DNA of 64,000 nt from the NCBI GenBank assembly GCA_903813345.2, contig CAIIXF020000011.1:11940842-12004841 (forward strand), given 5' to 3'. Made by a program: the position numbers and the translations under genes. This document shows, piece by piece, positions 1-11,770 of this stretch (positions within the stretch are counted from its first letter, which is position 1; each line of letters opens with the position of its first letter). The notes under the pieces are model-generated. The model searched no databases. It was not told the DNA's origin and saw only the letters and a list, made by a program, of their open reading frames with translations. This stretch comes from Owenia fusiformis. Its lineage: Eukaryota > Annelida > Polychaeta > Sabellida > Oweniidae.

Positions 1-1
1 T

Positions 2-753
2 GAAACGGCAAAGAAAATTTATGAACATTTTAAAAGTAACGATGTGAAAATAAAGTGCAACATTCATGATCATAATCAACAGATCAGTAAAATCGAAAAG
101 ACGAAAATGTCAACGAACAATTCGATTTATGGCATGTGATTAAAAGTGTAATGAAAAAATTTAGTAAAATCAGCAAAGGTACAAAGACCAATATTGGGAA
201 AACCTGGCATCCACAACTATTTGACAAAGCTGACGGAGTAGAAAACCATTTCATTTATTCTATCATGAACTGTGGTGGAGACAAAAATAATCTTACTGAC
301 AGTCACGATGCCATCCCGCTACATTATCATGGTAACCACTATAATTGCCGCTTGAGCTCACCTTGTAACAAAAACAGAAGCTATCAGCCCTCAAAAGTTA
401 TCATCACAAACCCGGATGCCATTCGTCTCCTCATTGATTTTGTAACAGATTCAATAGTTTACAAAAAGCCACACCTTGTTTTATCCGGCCTTTCAACATT
501 TTATATTGAGGCTGCAAATGGAGCACTCCGCTCATTTGCTCCAAAGAAACAATCATTCGGTGAAGTGGCATACAGATTGAGGACAGATCTATTTATCCTT
601 GACTGGAACGAAAATGTTAATAGGAAACAACACCGGGTACCAACGCCTAAAGGCGATGGGACCCTACGCGAAGGACTAGGAAAAATTAAAAAATCTCGAA
701 AAAACTACAAATATTTGAAACAATTGTGGCTGCAATCTTTATTATTATACTGA
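2..753 (+). pseudogene. Frameshifted C-terminal fragment of a DDE transposase-like protein
   Basis: Two overlapping reading frames make one protein. The frame starting at base 2 reads through an HDHNQQ segment and stops at 137-139. The frame open from base 91 carries FDLWHVIK and continues to the stop just after 750. The family pattern, a D in a D-x-WH-x-x-K motif followed far downstream by an acidic residue in a TFYIEAANG-APKKQSF block, matches the second and third catalytic regions of repetitive Kolobok-like transposases as I recall them. A CGG-type cysteine pair and a CxxxxxC pair lie between. The frame change near 91-115 means the copy is dead or has an indel error. The 5' part is cut by the window edge. 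Transposase character is fairly safe; the superfamily name is a guess. Confidence 0.6.
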
Positions 754-2340
754 AACACACAATGCTTGTCTATTTTACAGTACTTATATTATTTTGTTAC
801 ATGTACCAATACATATTTCAATCAAACTCTTCGTTTTGTGATCTTTATCTGCAAAATATGATAATATCTTGTATTGAATTGATTCGACGATATGAGGTAC
901 CTATTTAGAATCCATCACAATGTAATATAGATTTGACAGGCCTACCTTGTTAATCGATCTATTTCTTATAATCCCAATATTAATTACGTATTGTGTTTCC
1001 ACATAAATCAATCAATTCATAAATCCACTAAAGGAAGCGTTAAAGTCTGGTAGTAAATGTTCTCTGTCAATCACATTTAAACTCTCCTCACAAATGTTAT
1101 ATGCAATTACTAATTAATGCAGCCCCAAGTTACAAATAATATATGTACAGCTTCATCAAATGTCCAAAATCCTAGACCCCCAATGCGTATTAATGCGAAA
1201 TGTACTTTTTGTAAATAAACAAAGTATTAAAAAACCTTGGCCTTGTTGATTATCAAACACCCCTAATTTTTTAATGATCAACTAGTCCATTTAACCGCCA
1301 TTTTGTTTTTGTACGGGAAAGTCTACGTTACCCTTTAAAACTTTAAACTCCCAGCATAAACTTCCAGAATTTCTCCGAAATTAGCTCATCTTGGTGAATG
1401 TAACTCGCACAGCTGTATTGAAAAGAGTCTTCTTCTATTCAATCAGCCTCAATTTTAAAGTGCATATTTTATTTTTAAAGTGATTTCATTGTTTTCTGTC
1501 GACTGGTAAGATACGCCCAAGCAAATGACAAGATGGATGACCCAGTCCCTTGACCTCACCTTGACCGATGGTGATCACATATTCAATATTACCAAGATGG
1601 CAGTTTCAAATTTTCTAAAATCGCTTCAAATAATACTATGTTAATTACATGGCGAGTAAGTGATGTCACCTCTCAAAAGGAATTCTCAACGAGTTGCATA
1701 GCAACCATGGAATAAACAATTTCTGATCAGTCTCTTGCAAAATCCTGAATATTCACTTATTTCTACGGTTCATTGCAAATCACTAATATTTATCTTACGA
1801 ATGAATTCTTCTAACATTAGAAATTAATATCTCATAAATTATGGTAAATTGAATCGGTAGGAAACACGAAGAAATACATTTTTCAAAGTAGGTCAAATTT
1901 TTTAGAAGGGTAAACTTCCAGGGAATTTTATGATTGTCACGTCTTACAAGAATGGGTCACGTAACTTTGTGCCCATCTTTTTAGTCAGTCGACCTGTTCA
2001 AAGTACATTTAGTACTAATTATCGCATTTCAGAACAATTAGGAAACAATATTTTCTATCTACATCGATTACAAAGCATCTAAGGTATGTAAATTTATATG
2101 AACAACTGAGTCAATAGGGATAAATAGCCCAACGAGAGTCGGCGGTCTTGAATCTTGTTTCCAGTCCAGTAATTGATATCTATCTCGTTCAAAGATATAT
2201 TAGACATCCGTGAAATCAAGGGAAACTTTTCAAATCAACAAGCATGGATATTTTATTCAGTTTTTGTCTTTGGCATGCCCAAACTGACTGAGCAATTAGA
2301 CAGTGAAGTTGTACCTTAAGGGAGAAAAAATGTTGACATG
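754..2340. other. Non-coding, no gene seen
   Basis: AT-rich sequence with no ORF of coding character and no convincing exon with paired splice sites. The short ORF overlapping the end of the transposase fragment is low-complexity and hydrophobic. Confidence 0.5.
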
Positions 2341-2344
2341 GGGT

Positions 2345-2800
2345 TCATAATTTTTAGACTTTTAGGACAGAACATCCAAAATGGCTGCCATAACATTTAC
2401 CAAGAATGCCGAAAAAATAAATTATTCCCTAAAATTTAAAATCAATCCATCAAATGGTTATCTTGAAAATGAGTAGACATGACTTTACAGACACAATTTT
2501 GGGACGGAAAATCCAAAATGGCCACCTTAAAATTTACCCAGAATGCCAAAAAGTATTAAGTTCTAGATTTCTATACTAAGAACAGCCGTGAAAATTTCAA
2601 ACTGATTTCAAACAGTCAACCTAAAAATGGGTAGACAAGACTTCACAGACAAGATTTTAGGACGGAGAATCCCAAATGTCTGCCTTGACATTAACCAAGA
2701 ATGCCAAATATTTAACCATTTCTAGATTTTCTTTCTAAGAATCATTCCTGAAAATTTGAAATCAATCCGTCAAACTGTTATCCAGAAATGGTATTTTTGA
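2345..2800. repeat. Degenerate tandem repeat, three copies
   Basis: Three copies of a block with TTTTRGGACRGA-A-ATCC-AAATG-CTGCC followed by ACCAAGAATGCC start near 2360, 2497 and 2655, so the spacing is 137 and 158 bp. Copies are diverged and have no coding signal. The stretch after them, to about 3288, holds nothing I recognise. Confidence 0.6.
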
Positions 2801-3288
2801 CCTAAAGGAATCAATATAATTTTTTGATAATGTATTTGGACATGTTGTTTTCTCATCAGAATAGTGAAAATTATTTCACTCTAACGATGGTTATAGCTGC
2901 TTAATCAGCAATATTCGAATTAGTTGTGACGTTATTGGCCCCCACGTGATCTCTAACTGGTCCCCACGTGGCCAGTTTTGGTCCATAATAATGTCAAGAT
3001 GTTTTGTTATTTGTTTACACAACATACCTATAGAGCCCATGCCGTGACGTTGTTTTTGTTTAGTCTTTTGTTTCCTTAACTTAGTTATTAGCACTGACTG
3101 AAATATTATTATAGGCAAGTTAATCTTTTAGAATAATAGTATGTCTGATTTGAAAATATCAGCAAAGGAAAATATATTTGGTGAAAAGTTCAAAGATTTA
3201 TGTAATAAAGGATGTTATTGGAGCAAGCTGACATTGCAATCAGACAAGTGATTTCCTTCTAACTCTTCTCATGAATTCTCATGAATGG

Positions 3289-4528
3289 TTTCTCACGGTG
3301 CCCATGTCAAGCTGCGCGCCTACTTAGGCGCGCAGTTTGTTTCGATCACAAACTGCGTGCCTAAGAACATTGCATCATTTAAGTTGGAGTCTGTATTTTG
3401 AAACGTAATTTAAAGACATTTATCCTGCATTGTTTTCTTGTTCAATGCGTTCATTCTGTGGCGAATATATGAATCTCGCAAATACTAGCAAAAACTATGT
3501 GCAAATGAATCTAAGTTTTAAAACATAAGCAGATTAATGGCATTTTCGTCACTGATTTAACGGGAATTTATACGTAAATCGATCTAGCACTTTAAACATG
3601 ATTGACAAATACTTGAGACTCGTTTTATATTTAATTCCTTACACATTTATCATGTATAATTCAAAATATTTGAGATAAAACAGATAATCAGGAGATTAAA
3701 AAGAAAGAAATCACAAACTGCGCGCCTATTTTAGCCAGAAATTACAAACTGTGCGCATACACTATTAAAACTACATATTATCATTGGAATTTCTACAGAG
3801 GCACGTGTAGGTGTTTTTCATGTAGCTTTGGCAATTTTGCTTTATCGTCAGATTTTATGAGATTTTCATATTGAAAGTCAAAATGTAATAGAAGTGACAA
3901 TTAAGTTGGGAACGAAAAAAACTTTTATTTTCAGATCACCATCTTGGTGGATGGACTCTCATGGTGTTTCAATTATGGGGTTCTACTATTAGACACATAT
4001 GTGCCTTGTATGGCGATTATGTTTTCTAGTAATACAAAACAAGCTTGGATGGGCAAGCAGTTTGGAAATATTAGGCACGCAGTTTGGGAAATACATGTGA
4101 ATATAGGCGCGCAGTTTGACAAGAAAAATGTTTAAATCACGTTTATGGCGTATTATCGTTTTGAACACAAACTTTGCTGATTTAATCAGATACACAGACA
4201 CAATGGCTGAATAAACGGCAAATGACGATAAAAAGACATAGATATAACTTTACACTGTAAATTTTGAACACAGAAGTTACTTGAGACCCTTATATTGAGA
4301 TAACTAGGTTAACATCGGGAAAAACATTGAGTACTATGAGTAAATTAAGTTCATCTTCACAGAATGGTACTATCTTTAGAACGAGACTAACCTTGTATTT
4401 TTCGTATTTTGGCTCTTTTAGGGAGTCGTGTCCTCCCCGTCTCACATTTTGAAATATGCGCGCAGTTTGTCAGAGTTTCAAACTGCGTGCCTAGTAGGCA
4501 CGCTGCTTGACATGGGCATCGTGTTTCT
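3289..4528. mobile_element. 1.23-kb foldback-type element with a dispersed GCGCGCAGTTTG motif
   Basis: Ends at 3294 and 4523 are inverted copies (CACGRTGCCCATGTCAAGC continuing into GCCTACT-AGGC-CGCAGTTTG). They are directly flanked on both sides by TTTCT (3289-3293 and 4524-4528), a candidate 5-bp target duplication. The motif GGCRCGCAGTTTG or its complement recurs about ten times inside (near 3311, 3330, 3350, 3713, 3746, 4050, 4073, 4105, 4456, 4478, 4494). No transposase ORF is present, so it is non-autonomous. Superfamily unknown. Confidence 0.7.
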
Positions 4529-4627
4529 CGTGTTAACAAGCATGATAATGCTGTGTAATTCTGTAATAATTAGTGTTCCATCATATATTGATACTTATAT
4601 AATGCACTGATATAATGCATACATATA

Positions 4628-5244
4628 CAGGGTGTCAAAAAACAACAGCACCCCCCTCTACAGCAAAAACTCCTTAATGTTACATCGCATGTCATATATC
4701 ATTTGAAAGATAATTTAATTCTGGAGTTACTCATCAAGTTTCATTTTATAACATTTTATATTAAAAAAGCTACATTGTTTCAAAGTTTGCTACTTCAGTA
4801 CTTTGTTTGCCGCTTTGTCACTGATTAAGGGTCAAATCTTCAGAAAGTGGAATATATAGGAAATGGCCCAGATCTCATCTGCGCTGAATATATAGGGTCA
4901 ATTGTATGTAGGGAAATTGATGGACAAGGGGTCTTTTGAAAACAGAAACAGTAAGGATGTATTTCTGAAGAAGGTGGGGAAAATGCTACGAGGATTACGC
5001 AATGCTACACCACTATTTGAATCTTTATTTAGCCATATCCATCAAGATTTGCTGCTGTTCGTGCAGCAAGTGGTGCCCATACTAACTACTAATAATAGGC
5101 TGTAAAACTGTAAAATCACATGATACAAAGCTGAAAATTTTCAGGTAACTCCAGAATTAAATTATCTTTCAAATGAGATATAACATACTATGTAACATCC
5201 AGTACTTTTTGCTGTAGAGGGGGGTGCCGTTTTTTGACACCCTG
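4628..5244. mobile_element. TA-flanked MITE, CAGGGTGTCAAAAAA family
   Basis: Inverted ends of roughly 100 bp begin CAGGGTGTCAAAAAAC and end in the complement, with TA on both sides (4626-4627, 5245-5246), as in Tc1/mariner-derived MITEs. The inner arms include GATAATTTAATTCTGGAGTTAC and its complement. No ORF spans the element. Confidence 0.8.
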
Positions 5245-5246
5245 TA

Positions 5247-7123
5247 CATGAATTATTTTGGCATATGTTTCGTTCATGGGGTTTCAACTAGAAATTGAAA
5301 GCCCATGGTTTCATTGCAGCAGCCAAGGACATCTAGATCATTCTACAAAATTATATAAAACTGTTCAACAAAACTGTATAAAGCATATGATTCCATTCTA
5401 AATATAAGTACAAAGTTGTAATGTATAATTGGATTATGTGATATGTTCATCTTCATTGGAATATATGACCACATTAATATATGTATTTTATCCACCTAAG
5501 CTCTAATACTTGTTAATTGGCATTAACTTTCATATTTATATATACTTGTAGACATTCTTTATCTTTTTCATCAGTAAATCAATTATTCAGAATTCTTAAT
5601 TTTGTTGTTTAATTTTGCAAAATCATAATTTAATAGTCAAATATAACTTTCATATGAAACTAAAGTTCTTATTCAAAGGTAGAATCAGTCTATTAAGTGG
5701 ATGACAAAATTCAGTTATCAATTGAAGTTACTAAAGATTAACAATGATAAATGTGATATGAGCATATTCTATAATTGAAATAACTTTTTTAAACTCAAAC
5801 CATGAGACCTGATTCAGTAATATTTAGACATTATCGAACACTTGTAATGTTTTAAAGCAAAGAAACACCCGTTCTCAAACACTTACAAAACACTCAAGTA
5901 TAATGTAGATGGCTTGTGCTCCATGAAATACCGGTAATTACCATGATTATTTCCATGGAATATCAGTATTTACCAGGGAAATGTGTAAAATTAAAGGTTT
6001 ACGTAGGTTCAAGCAAGGGAAAGATCAATACCCGGTGATTTCAGCGGGAAGTGGCGTTTCGTTCATTGGATGAGCTGCGCGCGCACGCATAAATGTGATT
6101 ATCCAATATAATTTAGGGGAGGGCTATTTGAAGTAGTTTTTGGTCTCAGGCGCGACCCAGGGCTGTTGTCTTAAGGACATTTCGTTGAAAATAAGCCATT
6201 CGGCTGATAATTGGTAAGAGTTTGCGATCTTATAATGTATAACTGTTACTCAGACACATATTTTGACACGATTCTGTTGGAAATAAGCTTTGAACCGAGA
6301 GATATTCACGATTGATATGCACATTTTTGATTGTGCCATTGCTTTTCTATTGCACAACCCATGTATTGATAGAAGAAACATTAATAATACAGATTGGTTT
6401 ACCTTCAATACATGGCAGACACTACATATCGGTCTATTAATACCAGTTTGTGCCTTAAATAGTTTTATATTTCCATCCACGGCCTGGAGCCTGGGTGTGT
6501 TTGTCTCTTATGTGTATGCTTGTGTATGGACTTCTAATCACTAGCAGAATTTAACATGATGCAAACTCGACATTATAACTCATGCTGTAACATTTTGACT
6601 TCGCTGGAAAACAATAGGAATTATTTTTCTTGCCAATCAATCATGAATCACAATCAAAATTTCAGAATGATCAATCAGGCAATGATCCAAAACAAGTTAT
6701 AACATTATATGATATTCAGCAAGAAGTCCGGTAGAAATACAGAATATTTAAACATCAAAGCTGAAAGTTAAAAGCTAATCTGTCAATTTTCTGTCTGCAA
6801 AAGAGCGTCCCAAGAGCGTTTACATTTGACACAATAACAGACTGAGGCCTTGAAATCTAGGATTCCCCAGGAAAATATGACGTCATACTAATTAGCATAA
6901 GGATTTCCCTATTGGGGTGGGTCGAGCCTTGTTCGAAAACACAATCCATAAATACATGCTAATTTCTAAGGAGATAGGAAGTGTATAACGTGTTTATCGA
7001 TTTTGTTTAAAGATTTAATCAATTATCAAATTGTTTAAGTGGATAAAGTGGTCACACTTGCTTCAATTCATAGCGAAATCGACGGATAGAAACTGACCGA
7101 ATTCCCGATATCCTACCCCGTAT
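5247..7123. other. Non-coding, no gene seen
   Basis: AT-rich with a locally GC-richer stretch near 6040-6160 (ATTGG box, GCGCGCGCACGC run) that could be promoter-like, but no exon follows it convincingly. A fragment near 5285-5310 shares AAAGCCCATGGTTT with the hairpin at 15,162. Confidence 0.4.
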
Positions 7124-7290
7124 TACTGTAGGCTATAAGCACAGTGACCTACAGAGGGCGCTATCACAAACAAGTACTGGACGAACCGATAAATTCCCGG
7201 GTATTGGTACTGTAGGCTATAAGCACAGTGACCTACAGAGGGCGCTATCACAAACAAGTACTGGACGAACCGATAAATTCCCGGGTATTG
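7124..7290. repeat. Perfect 84-bp tandem duplication
   Basis: TACTGTAGGCTATAAGC starts at 7124 and again at 7208. The second copy is identical to the first over 83 bases, through CCCGGGTATTG. Each copy contains a short inverted repeat (CTGTAGG ... CCTACAG). Confidence 0.95.
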
Positions 7291-9088
7291 TAACGCCCTT
7301 GGTTCAAGACTCGAAATAAGCAGGTAAAGTATCCCTCCTTACGATTTTCTTGCAGAATAGACTAGACAGCCATTTAGCTGTGAAAAGATCGAAAATACTT
7401 ACAATGCTGATACATATTAATTGATAAGTCGTATAATTGGCATATTTTCTTGAATTTTAACATTTAATGTCCCAAACTCCAACAAACTGCAGTAAAGTAC
7501 ACACCATAAATCATATTTACCAAAATGGGTGTCCCCAAGGCTTCATACCAGCGTATGCATAATGTATTTGTCACAAGTTTGAGCTGAAATTTCGCTAAAA
7601 TGAAGTAGGGTAGTCTCTGCCAGGTTTGTTTATTTTGGTTAGCTTTTATGGTATGTGCTCAGAAGCAAATAATTCATAATCAAATAATCTGATTGGTTTA
7701 AACTTTGCTGCACATGTGCACAATGTGTTCCATGGTTTTCTCTAGTGATTTCGTTTCGTTTCATGGAGTTTGTGTTTCAGTGTAACTTCCACCAAAATGG
7801 CGGACCAATGACAGAATTAACAGGTAAAATCACTTCGCAATTTTAAAAGAACTTTTCACCTATAATAGCAAAACTTTTGTTTTATTTGTGCATTCTATTT
7901 ATCAGATAAGAGTCTCAGGGGTATGTAGGCAAATTCATTTTGGTAGGAGCACTCCGTTTAGTTTGAAAATGCACCCTTTATTATTTTATATCATCACTGC
8001 TGTACATCTTCAATCATTTAAACTTATCCCACCATTTGTTTACGATGTTGCGCCTCCAAAGCAAGAAATTAAGACATGATAACGATAAATAACCCCTCCA
8101 ATTTCCATGTTAAAAATGTGGGGTGACACCATAATTGATACAAAATGTTATTTCTTCCGGTGCACATCGCACTGACCTATCAATGGATCGTAATCAATCG
8201 ATTAGAGCGTAATCTGACAGAGTTTATGTTTATAAGTAATTTTCCGTCCTAGGCAGACGTTGCCTGTATGACAGTTCTAATTTTTGAAACTAACGTAGCT
8301 GGGGGCTACTTGTACGCCAGCAGAATCGTCAATTGAAATTTTCCACTCTAATTCTAGCTGAAATTCATTTTCTCAGATGTTGTATGTTTGATAAAAGATA
8401 ATATCACATGTAAGTATAAGGTGTATTTGAAATTTATTATGAGATTTGAGATCGAAAAATGCAAATCAGTTTGAGGTTAATTTTCCATTGACTTTTGGTA
8501 GTGTGACATTACCAACGCTCCTTTTTGTGATTGATTTCCAACCCTGGTCATGGATGATGTTGATAAACTAGTCAATTGGACATACCCACCCATGTGACAG
8601 TGAGTGAGATTGATTTTTCAGATATTTTTATCAAAATGAAAATTTATTCAATTTTGATTTTGAAATTGATTGAACATTTCTTGATACATTGTAGCTAATT
8701 CAAGCACAATCTATGACTCCTAACTACATTTACTTGTTATTATTTACATCACTTAACAAAAGATTTCATAAAAACAAGTGTGATGTTGTACTTACTGATA
8801 TAAATCGGAAAATTTAGATGATTTCTCCGTCAAGTATTCACCATTTTACTTCCGGTTTCAGAATCACTGAACGAAATGCAACTGTAAACACTTACTTTTA
8901 AAAACAAGTTTTCAAAATTAGTTTTTAAGACAAAGATAGATGTTATTGTAATGTGTATGATAAATCTAACAGCTTCTTGGACCTTTATAAACCAGGGCTG
9001 TTATATATCGTAAAGCTTTAAATACGTTGGAATTCCCCGGGAATTTTATACACTTCACCTTGGGCGGACTCCTTCACAAAAATATACA
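7291..9088. other. Non-coding, no gene seen
   Basis: No coding ORF. An ATG in good context near 7797 (AAAATGGCGGAC) meets a stop after four codons, and no continuing exon was found. Confidence 0.4.
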
Positions 9089-9150
9089 TGTGGTTGGAAG
9101 TTGACAACTATGGATCGCACGGACACATTTGTAATTTGGAGCTGAAAACT
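9089..9150. repeat. Solitary unit of the 13.1-13.8 kb satellite
   Basis: GGAAGTTGACAACTATGGAT ... GGACACAT ... TTTGGAGCTGAAAACTATG matches the repeating unit seen in many copies from 13,140 to 13,790. Confidence 0.6.
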
Positions 9151-9213
9151 ATGTCAAAGACAAATCCAAGACAAAGTTCCTCTCATATAGAAACAGAACT
9201 ATATATTCAAACT

Positions 9214-9541
9214 CAGGGGCGGATCTGGGAACCAACAAGGGGGGGGGGGGGCCAAACTCCTGGTCTGAGAAAAAACGTACGCGCTTGCGCGGAAAAAAAT
9301 TTTGGGCCCCTAAAACCAAAATGTGGGCCCAAATTTTGAAATTTTGAGGCCCATTTTCTTCAAAATTTGGCCTATAATAAAAAAAATAAGGCCTTAGAAG
9401 GCCCATTTATGACCAAAAAGGCCCACTTTTTAGGGCCACAAGGCCTTTGTTGGATCAAAAAAATTTTTGGGCCCAATTTTTTTTTCTGGGCCCACCCGAG
9501 GGGGGGGGCGGGCCCCTGGGCCCCCCCCCAGATCCGCCAGT
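9214..9541. mobile_element. Short hAT-like MITE with G-rich ends
   Basis: Ends CAGGGGCGGATCTGGG and CCCAGATCCGCCAGTG are inverted, with long G or C runs just inside. The interior is rich in GGCCC blocks. The CAGGGGCGG terminus resembles hAT-derived MITEs; an exact 8-bp target duplication could not be defined. Confidence 0.65.
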
Positions 9542-9545
9542 GAAA

Positions 9546-9713
9546 CTTATGATCGGACATAAGTGATGTTACCTGAGACTAACATAAGTTACTCAGTTTT
9601 GCTTTATTGCAATCACGATGGACCACAGACGTATATCAACTAGGCTTACGTAACATCCATGTTGTAACCTAGAATTACACATCATACTTATCTGTATCAT
9701 GTCCGATCATAAT
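9546..9713. repeat. Small inverted-repeat element
   Basis: TTATGATCGGACAT near the left end pairs with ATGTCCGATCATAA at the right end, about 165 bp apart, with further weak pairing inside. It lies between two MITEs. Confidence 0.55.
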
Positions 9714-9756
9714 TTTGAATAATAGTTCTGTTTCACTTGAATTTTGATTGTATGTC

Positions 9757-9944
9757 AGGCCCGTAGCCAGGATTTGCAAAATTTGCAAATTCCAGGCCGG
9801 GGGATTTACTTGTGACAATTTTGGTCCAAAAGAGGGCAAAATCACTTAAAAAGTGCTCAGAATGGTGAAAAACTGCATGATTTTGAAAGATTTTTGGGCC
9901 GGGGGGGGGGGCGCTCGAACCCATCGACCCCTGGCTACGGGCCT
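9757..9944. mobile_element. Short MITE with AGGCCCGTAGCCAGG ends
   Basis: AGGCCCGTAGCCAGG at the left is the complement of CCCTGGCTACGGGCCT at the right, with a G run before the right end. A related, partly degraded copy is at 38,008-38,140. Confidence 0.75.
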
Positions 9945-10707
9945 TATTCACAATGTGTCGCATCCTATTCCTATGGCAATCGCCATCGCCATCGCAAAGA
10001 TCGCTAAAATTATTATTCACAATCAAAGTGCGATTGCGACTTAGCAAATTCATCGCATTAATAGATTATTGGAAAACTAAGCTCCTAGAAGATATAATTT
10101 TGAGAGAGGTTGAGCGGGTCCTAGCAAAGCTAAACGGGTCCCATACCCATCAAAATAGAACTTAAAATATATCATGGGATAGAATCGAATAAACTACTCA
10201 TATAAATGGATGTTGCATCTCTAAAATCATTAACACGCCAACAATTTTATTTTATCTAATCTTAGTATTCATTATTAACACCACAGAGTCGTAAATCAAT
10301 GGAATACCATAATTGGTTTCAGCCGTCCTATGTTTTCTTTACTTGTTGTACAGTAAAGCTGCTAACACATTGCTATCCTATTGCGATTGCTATTGCTACG
10401 CGATGTCCATAGATGCAATGCTAAAATTCTTTAAAACCTTGGATTATTTGTATGTCAACCAACATTTGCATGTTTAATCACAACATGTACATAAATAGGG
10501 TCATCATATAGTATATCATTCAATTTTTATACAGATTCAACTAACACTCTTTGATAAATCATGAAGCCATTTTTCCAAGATTTTAGCATGTAAGTGAATG
10601 GAACTCTAGCCCAAGTTAAAAGCTGAATAAAAGATGGCAGCATTAGATTTCATTGCGTTTTCTGCTATTTAGAAACTATCCTATTGCGATACTTTGTGAA
10701 TAAGGCC
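9940..10707. mobile_element. MITE with GGCCTTATTCACAA ends
   Basis: GGCCTTATTCACAATGTGTCGCA at the left pairs with the complement of TTGCGATACTTTGTGAATAAGGCC at the right. The left end abuts the previous MITE. Multiple ATCGC/GCGAT words occur inside. No coding capacity. Confidence 0.7.
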
Positions 10708-11770
10708 TCTGTATGACATATTCGAGACCGTACTAATGCTACCAGGGGGAATTGAACCTATAGGCCTTTGCTACATGGTGACAAAATGTTTCTAGTTTCG
10801 GCGTTGAATGTCGGGTCTCGCATCATTTGAATGCGATTTTAGGCGATCTGTCTGCATGTGTCCAATTTTCGGAAAATCAATGTGAGACAAAATCATTTCT
10901 CTTGGGATTTTATCAGAAATTCAGAAGGAAATTCCAAAGAAGACGTGAAATGAAAGTCTCATTTAATATTTTAATTGAAAAATGAAGAATAGGTAATGGT
11001 AAAACACCTAGTCACGATCAAATGACTGAAATCCCTGGCTTCTGTGCAAGAACACCTCAACGCTCATCCATTGGATTAATTTTTAAAGAAATCATTAAGA
11101 CAGCAGAATGTTCAGTCAATACCATTGCATGGCATATGATTTCAAAGTAAAATGTTAAATAATGAGTTGGAAGAGAAAGAAAATAGAACTGCTAAACACC
11201 TGAATGGAAAAAATGATCAGCTTACACCTATTCTAAAAATGGGGGTATGAGAACACCTGAAATCACTGTGTGTGATTGCATTGAATGCAGTTCCAAAATA
11301 TCGCTCAGAAGGTGCAACCACACCTAAATATGACTGAAAGGTTTCTAGAAGACTTCCTCATTAATGAGCTTACCCTCTATACGAAGCTAAAAGAATGTGA
11401 TGGGTTTAAACAAACGATGTGTAACATTTTTGTTGACATAAAAATCTTTCATTTTTCTTTCAAAAGTGGGCACTTTTAAAATGGCCATAACAAGAAGAAT
11501 ATTAAATGTTAAGTAACACATTTTGTCTCACATTGCCAACCATAGATTGTAGTTTCTGTAAATGAAAAATGAAGCTGATTACATATGTATCAAGGAAATT
11601 GATTCATTTTTGGAGGGTTCTGTTTTTGGGTCACCCTGTACATCTTACCATTCTGTTGGTGAGTAGCTCTATTCATTGTTAGTGGCAGAAACTAGATCGT
11701 AAAATTGAATAAATTAAGGAAGTCTCAAAGAAGTCTCTGAGTGAGGTATCAATTGCAATTGGTGAAACAC
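10708..11770. other. Non-coding with a solo CAGGGTG-type MITE end
   Basis: No gene seen. TTTTTGGGTCACCCTGTA near 11,622-11,639 looks like the right end of a TA-flanked MITE of the kind seen at 4.6, 51.7 and 58.7 kb, but no partner left end was found. Confidence 0.4.

Noticed and set aside
7797-7830. Kozak-like ATG followed by a possible donor (AACAG-GTAAAA)
   Set aside because: The frame stops after four codons, and no downstream exon was found.
9149-9560. Minus-strand ORFs in the 9.2-9.5 kb region
   Set aside because: They translate the G-rich short MITE and its GGCCC blocks.
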